In this document: piece after piece, positions 58,067 to 64,000 of the stretch
Layout of the letters: the number at the start of each line of letters is the position of its first letter
How positions within the stretch are numbered: position 1 is the stretch's first letter
DNA from: JAPPHA01 sp965220985
GTDB taxonomy: Bacteria > Pseudomonadota > Alphaproteobacteria > Rhodobacterales > Rhodobacteraceae
Direction of reading: 5' to 3'
Length of the DNA: 64,000 nt
NCBI GenBank assembly: GCA_965220985.1
Contig: OZ244854.1
Coordinates: forward strand, 2,976,001-3,040,000
Program-made: the position numbers and the translations under genes
Notes under the pieces: generated by a model
Seen by the model: only the letters and a program-made list of their open reading frames with translations
Database searches by the model: none
What the model was told of the DNA's origin: nothing

Positions 58067-59106
58067 TGGGCCATTGCCTCCTCGATTCGGTTCTTCGCCT
58101 GCGCCAGAAATTCATCGCTCACCTGGAACTCGTGCGCGATGCCATAGGGGAGGGCCTCACGGCGGGCAAATTCCATCAGGCCCTTCATTGCGCCAAAGAC
58201 GTCTTTCCAGGACACGTCCATGGCCTCGGGGCGAATGTCCACACCAAGCTCCGCCACGGCCCGAAGAAGTTCGCCCGCCCGTTCGTCGTGCATCATCGCT
58301 CCGAGAACGAGGCCAAGGCAAACGGCTTGCCCATGCAGGAATTTCCGTCCGGTGGCAGCTTCCAGAGCGTAGAAGATGAAATGCTCGACGCCCTCGATGT
58401 GGCGCGGATTCCAACCCGCACCGTGATAGGATGCACCGCCCCATTTCAATGCGTCGACCATCAACTCGATGCCACGCGGGCTCAGGCTCTTGATTTCGTT
58501 CAATTCTGCCAGCGCGGCCTCGGCTTTTGCGAGCGAGACCTGTGCGAGAGCGTCATCATAGGGCCATCGCTCTTCGCACTTTCCCCTTGCCTCGGCATAT
58601 CGCCAGTCCATCACGCCAGTGAAAAAGCAAAAGACGTCACCAACACCGCCAATGTTCAGTTCGCGTGGCGCATTTTCGATGATGCCCAGGTCCATGTGGA
58701 CCGCCTCCGGTACCGCCCAACCGACATATTTGACGATGCTGTTTTCACGCACGCCCGAGCGGTGACCAAAAACCGCATCAACGGAAAGAGAGGTTGGAAA
58801 CTGAAAGAGCGGCAGATTCAGTCGCCAGGCAAAATACTTCGCGGCGTCAATCGCTTGACCGCCGCCAAGCCCGATCACCGAAGCGATTTCCGGAAGCGAA
58901 TTCAAATCACCTTCCAGCACGCTCCGTTCCATCGAGCGGACAAAGTACGAGTGAACGTCCGAAGGCAGATCATCGCGAAACAGAGGCCACAGGTCTTCCA
59001 TGGTGACCACAAGCATCTCTGGGCGCACAAAATTGGGAACCTCTGGAAGCAGATTGCGGCCGAAAACCGTCGGGAACTGCGCAATGTCGGTTTCCTTGAA
59101 CGGCAT
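58063..59106 (-). CDS. sn-glycerol-1-phosphate dehydrogenase-like protein, copy 1
   Basis: A 347-residue paralogue of the protein at 53381, of the AraM/EgsA family. It has VIGLGGGQAIDAAKYFAWRLNLP, GGVGDVFCFFTGVMDW, HIEGVEHFIFYALE and KFLHGQAVCLG at corresponding positions, so metal and cofactor sites are retained. The two copies agree over most of their length but differ clearly in detail, indicating old duplication and separate roles. The start follows the permease stop directly. Confidence 0.8.
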   Translation of the reverse strand: MPFKETDIAQFPTVFGRNLLPEVPNFVRPEMLVVTMEDLWPLFRDDLPSDVHSYFVRSMERSVLEGDLNSLPEIASVIGLGGGQAIDAAKYFAWRLNLPLFQFPTSLSVDAVFGHRSGVRENSIVKYVGWAVPEAVHMDLGIIENAPRELNIGGVGDVFCFFTGVMDWRYAEARGKCEERWPYDDALAQVSLAKAEAALAELNEIKSLSPRGIELMVDALKWGGASYHGAGWNPRHIEGVEHFIFYALEAATGRKFLHGQAVCLGLVLGAMMHDERAGELLRAVAELGVDIRPEAMDVSWKDVFGAMKGLMEFARREALPYGIAHEFQVSDEFLAQAKNRIEEAMAQ

Positions 59107-59952
59107 CTACTGTCCTTTTACCGCGCCAAGGGTCAGGCCCTTGACGATCTGCTTTTGTGCCACAAGGGCGAACAGGAGCATCGGAATGATCGCGATGATC
59201 GAAGCGGCGGTCATCGCTCCCCAATCCAGCGCCGCGTAACCACGGAAACTTGTGACACCCAGCGTGACCGTCTGCGCCTTTGAGAAGGTAAGACCGAGCG
59301 CGATGGCCAGTTCGTTCCATATCCAGATGGCATTCAGGACCGCCGTGGCAGCCATGCCCGGCAGCGTGCACGGGATGTAGATCTTTGTCAGGATCTGAAG
59401 GTGCGTTGCGCCTTCCATTCGAGCTGCTTCGTCGATGGCCGGGTTGATCTCCCTGAAGAACGAACTCAGCAGCCAGATTGAAAGCGGAAGAACGTGCACC
59501 TGGTACATCAGGGCCAGGCCCATGTGCGTGTCGTAGAGCCCGGTCCACTGGTACAGCGAGAACATAGGCAGCACGAAAAGGAACTCGGGAAGCATGTACG
59601 CAAGAATCAGCCAGACGCCGACCAGGTTGCGACCGCGAACCTTCATGCGAACGATGGCATAGGCCGTTGGGATGGCGATTGCCAGCGACAGAGCGACACC
59701 GATGAATGTCACCACAACCGAGTTCAGGAAGGTGTACTTGAAGGTGTCGTGGGTCCAGAGCTTCAGGAAATGAACCGATGTCGGGTCAAACAGCCACAGC
59801 GGTGGATTGGCCAATCCATCGCGCTTGGTCTTGAGCGAGGTCGCAAGCACCCAATAGACCGGGAACAAGCTGAACAGCACCATTGCCCCGGTGAAAACGT
59901 AAGCCCAGCCCGTTGATATGCGGTTGCTCAATCGACCGGCAGCCACGCTCAT
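59107..59952 (-). CDS. ABC transporter permease (MalG/UgpE type)
   Basis: Inner-membrane permease of 281 residues with six predicted helices. The EAA loop reads EAARMEGATHLQILTKIYIPCTLPG and would contact the ATPase. It resembles the UgpE/MalG half of carbohydrate uptake (CUT1) systems. It overlaps the partner permease by four bases, with the dehydrogenase-like gene starting right after it. Confidence 0.93.
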   Translation of the reverse strand: MSVAAGRLSNRISTGWAYVFTGAMVLFSLFPVYWVLATSLKTKRDGLANPPLWLFDPTSVHFLKLWTHDTFKYTFLNSVVVTFIGVALSLAIAIPTAYAIVRMKVRGRNLVGVWLILAYMLPEFLFVLPMFSLYQWTGLYDTHMGLALMYQVHVLPLSIWLLSSFFREINPAIDEAARMEGATHLQILTKIYIPCTLPGMAATAVLNAIWIWNELAIALGLTFSKAQTVTLGVTSFRGYAALDWGAMTAASIIAIIPMLLFALVAQKQIVKGLTLGAVKGQ

Positions 59953-60830
59953 CGCTCAACCTCCCCTCGGCGCTGCAGCATCTGCAGGGCGAGTGCCACG
60001 ACAAGGATAAGGATGGAAAACAGGATCATGGTCGCCATCGCCTTGCCGATCTGCTGATAGCTGTAGGCAGTGCGGTAGACGAAGGTCTGGACCACTTCGG
60101 TCGCGAGCCCCGGCCCGCCACCGGTCGTGCCAAAGACGATGTCGAAAACCTTCAAGGTGTCGATCGCGCGGATGATGATGACGGTGATCAAGAGCGCTTT
60201 CAGCATCGGGAACTTGATGCGCCAGAAGATGGTGAACTCGCTTGCGCCTTCGACCCGTGCCGCTTCAATCGGATCGGACGGCAATCCGCGCAGTCCAGCC
60301 AGCATGATGATGAACACGAAGGCTGTTTGCCACCACACGTCGACCGCAACGATGGAAGGCATCGCAGTGTCAGCCGCGCCATAAAATGCCGATGGGCCAA
60401 GGCCTAAGGCGCCGATGAGGTGGTTGATGATGCCGAGAAACGGATCGAACATGACCTTGGACATCAGGGCGACGACGATTCCCGAAACCATCAATGGCAC
60501 CATGATCAGTGCACGGATCAGATCCGTCCGGATGGTGAGCTTGTCGACTTGCACAGCCAAGTAGAATCCGAGCGCAATCTCGATCGCTGTTGCCGACGTT
60601 GCGAACACGAGCGTGTTTCGCATGACGGTCCAAAACTCGGCATCGCTCAGCAGCGATGCATAGTTTGAAGCCCCGACGAAATCGAACTGGTTTCCCCAGT
60701 TCCAGTTCGTCAGCGAAACCACGAGCCCGAAGCCGACCGGGTAGAGCGAGGTAAATGCCAGCACGACAAGACAAGGCAGGATGAACCAGAAGTTCGACGC
60801 GTTGCCGAGAGATTTCAGTGCAGTTGCCAA
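59949..60830 (-). CDS. ABC transporter permease (MalF/UgpA type)
   Basis: Inner-membrane permease of 293 residues, six predicted helices (first FWFILPCLVVLAFTSLYPVGFGLVVSL). The EAA loop is IEAARVEGASEFTIFWRIKFPML. It forms a heterodimer with the MalG-type permease. A 91-base gap carrying a hairpin separates it from the binding-protein gene. Confidence 0.93.
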   Translation of the reverse strand: MATALKSLGNASNFWFILPCLVVLAFTSLYPVGFGLVVSLTNWNWGNQFDFVGASNYASLLSDAEFWTVMRNTLVFATSATAIEIALGFYLAVQVDKLTIRTDLIRALIMVPLMVSGIVVALMSKVMFDPFLGIINHLIGALGLGPSAFYGAADTAMPSIVAVDVWWQTAFVFIIMLAGLRGLPSDPIEAARVEGASEFTIFWRIKFPMLKALLITVIIIRAIDTLKVFDIVFGTTGGGPGLATEVVQTFVYRTAYSYQQIGKAMATMILFSILILVVALALQMLQRRGEVER

Positions 60831-60880
60831 ATTGTCGTACGCTTGAGGGAGCCGGTCTGTCTATTGCATTTTGTCGAAAG

Positions 60881-60914
60881 TTGCCCCGGACGGCAACAAT
60901 TCCGCCCGGGGCAA
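60881..60914 (-). other. Stem-loop between binding-protein and permease genes
   Basis: TTGCCCCGG (60881-60889) and CCGGGGCAA (60906-60914) form a perfect 9-bp GC-rich stem with a 16-base loop. The stem lies in the intergenic gap after the solute-binding protein gene in transcription order and has no following T-run. Hairpins at this place in other sugar ABC operons stabilise the upstream message or act as partial terminators, which would give excess binding protein. Confidence 0.6.
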
Positions 60915-60921
60915 GGGAGGT

Positions 60922-62289
60922 TCAGTTGGCTACCATCTTCTGGAAGTCAGCCTGCGCGGCTGCGCCTGCTGCGGCAGGGTCTGCACCACCGTAGATGTCC
61001 TGGATCACATCAACGATACGGAGGGCGAACTCGCTCCATCCGGCCCGCTGAACGACGGATGTCTGCGAATTCGGCATCGCTGCGGCGACAGCATCGACAT
61101 AGGCTTGCGGGAAGCTGGCCGCGTACTCGGCATCATCCCACGTCGAGAGCCGTGGCGCCCCGCCGTGCAGCTTGCCGATCGCGGTCGCGTTGTCGGCATT
61201 GGTCATGTACTGGACAAACAACCAGCCCGCTTCGGCATTGGCTGCATTTTGTGGAATGCCGAAGCCCCACTGCCAATGTGCGGTGAATGGTGCGCCCTCG
61301 TCGTTGTCCACGGGAATCACTGAATAGCCGATCTTGCCCGCGATCGGGCTTTCGTCAGCGTTTTCGAATCCCGGCGCAAACAGGCTGGCGTCAATGAAGA
61401 ACGCCGCACCGCCTGCCATGAAGAACGCCGACGCATCGGGCCAGTCCATCGCCTGGATGTTGACAGGACCCGCCTTCATGAGTTCGGCGTAGTTCGACAG
61501 ACCACGGACGATATCAGGATCATCCATCTTGGGATTGGACCAGTCGCCGGAGAACCACACGTTGTACGGGGCGGAGCGATCCGCCGAACCCACCGAGTTG
61601 TTGACGAATCCGGTGATGGTGTCGATCAGCGTGTCGGAACGAATGCCGCGAAGAACCGCGCCTGCAACTGCACCACCGCTGTCAGCCTTCACTTTCTGAG
61701 CGGCCGCGATCAGTTCATCCATGGTCGTGGGCATCTTGCCATCGAGATACTGATTCACGTGATCCATGTTGGCGAACAGGATGTAGGTCTCGAACGATGC
61801 CGGAATGCCGTGATATTCCCAATTGCCGCCAACGTCGTACTTGGTCGAGTCAAGAAAGCCGGCGGGAATGTCGGCAAGGTTGTAATCGGGCGATGTCAGA
61901 TCCGGATTGTCGATGAATCCCTGAAGCGAATGAACCAGGCCGTTCGTGTGCTGGGTGTAGGCAGTGGAGTCCATCGGAAGAAAGTAGACATCCATCTGCG
62001 AATTGCCGCCCGACCCACGGAGTGCGACCTCCATTCGGTCGAAGTACAAGTCTTCGGCCATTGTCTGCAGATTGACGTCGATGCCGGTGTCGCTTTCGAA
62101 CTGATCGAGAACGGAACGTATTCCGTCCGTGACCGGGTGCTCCGGCATCATCACCGTGATCGATTGCCCCGAGAGCTGATTCCATGAGAATTCGGAGAGC
62201 GCAGCCGTCGTGGAGATACCAAGCGTCATGGACGTGGCGGCAGCCAACAGGCCCGCGCGGAAGAGGGCTTCTCGCCGCTGAATTTTCAT
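60922..62289 (-). CDS. Extracellular solute-binding protein, family 1 (carbohydrate)
   Basis: Periplasmic binding protein of 455 residues, the first gene of the operon. The ATG at 62289 follows CAGGAGGAAATC. The N-terminus (MKIQRREALFRAGLLAAATS) has paired Arg and a hydrophobic stretch with small residues, compatible with a Tat or Sec signal. The mature part matches cluster-B/MalE-like binding proteins (SITVMMPEHPVTDG, VLDQFESDTGIDVNLQ). The ligand is not known; the family usually binds sugars, sugar phosphates or polyols. Confidence 0.9.
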   Translation of the reverse strand: MKIQRREALFRAGLLAAATSMTLGISTTAALSEFSWNQLSGQSITVMMPEHPVTDGIRSVLDQFESDTGIDVNLQTMAEDLYFDRMEVALRGSGGNSQMDVYFLPMDSTAYTQHTNGLVHSLQGFIDNPDLTSPDYNLADIPAGFLDSTKYDVGGNWEYHGIPASFETYILFANMDHVNQYLDGKMPTTMDELIAAAQKVKADSGGAVAGAVLRGIRSDTLIDTITGFVNNSVGSADRSAPYNVWFSGDWSNPKMDDPDIVRGLSNYAELMKAGPVNIQAMDWPDASAFFMAGGAAFFIDASLFAPGFENADESPIAGKIGYSVIPVDNDEGAPFTAHWQWGFGIPQNAANAEAGWLFVQYMTNADNATAIGKLHGGAPRLSTWDDAEYAASFPQAYVDAVAAAMPNSQTSVVQRAGWSEFALRIVDVIQDIYGGADPAAAGAAAQADFQKMVAN

Positions 62290-62325
62290 GATTTCCTCCT
62301 GTTGAAATTTTGCCCGGAAGCGGGC

Positions 62326-62339
62326 ATTGGTCGACCGAT
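62326..62339. promoter_or_regulatory. Operator-like palindrome 1
   Basis: ATTGGT-CG-ACCGAT, an imperfect inverted repeat 37 bases upstream of the binding-protein start codon. It shares its half-site with the repeats at 62356 and 62461, so all three are candidate binding sites for the divergent GntR-type regulator. Confidence 0.5.
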
Positions 62340-62355
62340 TTTCCATTTTGGGAGA

Positions 62356-62369
62356 AACGGTTGACCGAT
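62356..62369. promoter_or_regulatory. Operator-like palindrome 2
   Basis: AACGGT-TG-ACCGAT, with one mismatch between half-sites. Its centre is 30 bases, about three helical turns, from palindrome 1, which favours cooperative binding of a dimeric regulator near the operon promoter. Confidence 0.45.
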
Positions 62370-62460
62370 TAGCCTAATTGCGCGACCATTTGTCAACAAA
62401 AAACTGGAAACCGCGGTGGAATTGACATTTTGGCGTTGGCAGCCGCAATAAAGTGTCCGA

Positions 62461-62476
62461 AATTGGTGAACCAATT
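62461..62476. promoter_or_regulatory. Operator-like palindrome 3
   Basis: A perfect inverted repeat AATTGGT-GA-ACCAATT just upstream of the GntR gene's ribosome binding site. This position suits autoregulation by the regulator. It is the best match of the three to a symmetric consensus. Confidence 0.6.
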
Positions 62477-62494
62477 GGGAGGCAAGGTATAACG

Positions 62495-63181
62495 ATGCCA
62501 AACGGCACCATCGATCGCGTTTATCATGGCATCCGGGACATGCTCCGTTCGGGCGATATCGTGCCCGGTCAGCGGATCCCGAACGAACGGCGCCTCGTCG
62601 AGCTGCTCGGCGCTTCGCGGACGCAGGTTCGCGATGCTTTGCTGATGTTGCAAAGAGAGGGCCTGGTCGAGCGCAAGATTGGAAGTGGAACTTATCTGTC
62701 GGAACGCGCACCGCAGATCATCGAGTTGGCAGAAGCCTCCGTCGACATGTCGCTCGAGCGAAGTCATGACTTCCACGAAACACTGGAAGCACGGTTGCTG
62801 ATCGAGCCTTCTGTCGCTTCGCGGGCGGCGGAAGCTCCGACCGCACAGTTCATCGACGACCTCGATTCGGCGCTTGAGCGAATCCTGCAGGCTCCGACCT
62901 GGCTGCAGTTCAAGGAAGAGATCTACGGGTTCTCGCGGTTGTACTATGTCGAGGCGGGGAACGCTTTCTTGTGCTGGACTTTCGATCAGATCGTTTCGGC
63001 ACGACGCACGAACAAGTTCGATGGCGGAACGGAACAGGCACCGGTTGCGACCCTGGTCCGGAAACACTTTCATGACCGGCTGTCGAAGATCGCTGAAGCG
63101 ATCAAGTCGGAAGATCCCGATCAGGCGCGGATCGAGGTCGAAGGTTTTCTGGTCGGAATGGCGGCAAGTTCGGCGCTTTAG
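62495..63181 (+). CDS. GntR-family regulator of the catabolic operon
   Basis: A 228-residue FCD-type regulator divergent from the ABC operon. The winged helix has MLRSGDIVPGQRIPNERRLVELLGASRTQVRDALLMLQREGLVERKIGSGTYLS, and the helical effector domain follows with EARLLIEPSVASRAA. The ATG at 62495 is 11 bases after a GGGAGG stretch. By position and palindromes it probably represses or activates the operon in response to its substrate. Confidence 0.9.
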   Translation: MPNGTIDRVYHGIRDMLRSGDIVPGQRIPNERRLVELLGASRTQVRDALLMLQREGLVERKIGSGTYLSERAPQIIELAEASVDMSLERSHDFHETLEARLLIEPSVASRAAEAPTAQFIDDLDSALERILQAPTWLQFKEEIYGFSRLYYVEAGNAFLCWTFDQIVSARRTNKFDGGTEQAPVATLVRKHFHDRLSKIAEAIKSEDPDQARIEVEGFLVGMAASSAL

Positions 63182-63620
63182 GCAGTTTTGACATGCTGAT
63201 CTTTGCCGAAGAGGCATGGATGCTGTCGAAGCGCAAACCGAGCAAAGCTAACGTTACTGCGTTGCGCAGTTCCCAGTGGCCCGGGATCGGAATTGTCGCG
63301 AGTGACTCTCCGGTCTGTGGTTTGCCGTGCAAGACTTGAGGCAGGGTCCACCCTCGATCATTCAGATTCGGTTCGGCGACGAAAATCACTGACTAGATTC
63401 CTCAGAAAGCCCCCTCGTGACATCCGAGTCGTCCCGATCGCAGACAAAACTCGGACACAGCTGTCGTAATGCCGTCGGGGCAATTGATCAGGGGCTGATC
63501 CGGCACTATGTCATGCGCCGACCACATCGGTTCGGACGGTCCCGACGGACCCGAGTGCATCGCCGTCAGCCATGTGGATTGATGAATCATCGTGTGAATT
63601 TGCATCGTCGCGAGGAATAC
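63182..63620. other. Intergenic region, no gene supported
   Basis: About 440 bases between the GntR gene and the nucleotidyltransferase gene. The open frame into the downstream gene extends through part of it, but there is no start signal and the sequence is not family-like. No repeat or RNA gene was seen. Confidence 0.5.
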
Positions 63621-63986
63621 ATGAGCGAACTGAAGGACAGTGTGGCGAAGACCGTCGTGAATCGTGTGGCTGACTACCCGCGTATCGGTGCGTCTCCAAA
63701 TGACATCGCCGAGTTTTGTCGACGCTGGCACTTGACCGAAATGTGGCTGTTCGGATCGGTTCTCCGCGACGACTTCCGCAGCGACAGCGACATCGACTTC
63801 ATGGTTGAGTTCGACCGCGCCCACGTGCCGACCTTGATCGACTTTGTCGGGCTGATTGACGAACTCTCGGAGTTGGTCGGGCGGCCTGTTGACGTCGTCA
63901 TGCGCCGCTCGGTGGAAAAGAGCGAGAACTACATCCGTCGCAAAGAAGTTCTGGACTCAGCAGAGTTTGTCTATGCGTCGGGATGA
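63621..63986 (+). CDS. MNT-type nucleotidyltransferase antitoxin (MntA-like)
   Basis: A 121-residue minimal nucleotidyltransferase. Residues 44-61 read FGSVLRDDFRSDSDIDFM, the GSx(8-10)DxD motif with metal-binding Asp57 and Asp59. Such proteins pair with HEPN toxins and can AMPylate and silence them. The ATG at 63621 follows CGAGGA. The stop overlaps the start of a HEPN-like frame by 14 bases, a normal arrangement for this toxin-antitoxin class. Confidence 0.85.
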   Translation: MSELKDSVAKTVVNRVADYPRIGASPNDIAEFCRRWHLTEMWLFGSVLRDDFRSDSDIDFMVEFDRAHVPTLIDFVGLIDELSELVGRPVDVVMRRSVEKSENYIRRKEVLDSAEFVYASG

Positions 63987-64000
63987 ATCATACCTGCTCG
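63973..64000 (+). CDS. HEPN toxin partner (HepT-like), partial at the edge
   Basis: Only nine codons are visible: an ATG inside the 3' end of the nucleotidyltransferase gene reading MRRDESYLL, which matches the usual start of HEPN/DUF86 proteins that accompany MNT antitoxins. HEPN partners act as RNases or RNA-targeting toxins. The gene runs past the window. Confidence 0.6.

Noticed and set aside
1..64000. CRISPR arrays, insertion sequences, prophage genes, rRNA operon
   Set aside because: No regularly spaced repeats, transposases, phage structural genes or rRNA sequence were recognised anywhere in the window.

Overview
The window looks like a chromosomal segment of an alphaproteobacterium, with gene order closest to Rhodobacterales-type genomes. 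The clues are: a complete 14-gene nuo (complex I) operon with a small DUF5337-like gene between nuoE and nuoF; nuoN followed directly by birA, coaX and rnj; the run bamE / DUF177 / rpmF / plsX / fabH / ihfA / merR-like; a long two-domain Dcd; and ccmI-ruvX-DUF1289. Most of the DNA is moderately GC-rich. There is no phage, IS element or CRISPR array. The species cannot be named from the sequence alone.

Layout. 0.1-1.3 kb: sarcosine oxidase beta subunit (soxB, minus strand). 1.9-4.3 kb: an accessory pair, an AAA/ABC-like ATPase and a Fic-fold protein whose motif lacks the catalytic His. 4.5-6.3 kb: ccmI, ruvX, DUF1289. 6.4-11.5 kb: a 2OG-oxygenase-like gene, a divergent succinyl/malyl-CoA ligase pair facing a GntR regulator, and a protein resembling the hydrolase domain of 10-formyl-THF dehydrogenase; with soxB this gives the left end a C1/acyl-CoA flavour. 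11.7-15.6 kb: dusA, a Phd/YefM-type antitoxin with a truncated VapC remnant, moaA, msrB, bamE. 15.7-21.2 kb: the lipid/IHF housekeeping block, a tRNA-Pro(GGG) and dcd. 21.6-32.6 kb: exported and hypothetical proteins, glmS and an atypical glmU, a phosphatase, an acyl-CoA synthetase and a GST. 32.8-51.1 kb: nuoA-N, birA, coaX, rnj. 51.2-52.6 kb: a DEAD-box helicase.

52.8-63.2 kb is the most unusual accessory region. On the minus strand lies a tightly overlapping ABC-transporter and catabolic operon: a solute-binding protein, two permeases, a glycerol-1-phosphate dehydrogenase-like enzyme, a RidA-family protein, the transporter ATPase, a SelA/D-glucosaminate-6-phosphate lyase-like PLP enzyme, an SDR dehydrogenase and a second glycerol-1-phosphate dehydrogenase-like paralogue. 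It is controlled, by inference, by a divergent GntR regulator; three operator-like palindromes (ATTGGT-N2-ACCRAT type) lie in the intergenic region. The right edge cuts into an MNT/HEPN toxin-antitoxin pair.

The strongest second-look items are the catabolic operon of unknown substrate, a GlmU whose uridyltransferase half has lost its catalytic residues while the acetyltransferase half looks intact, the His-less Fic protein beside its ATPase, the decayed VapBC locus, and two tiny ORFs coupled by ATGA overlaps inside the nuo operon.
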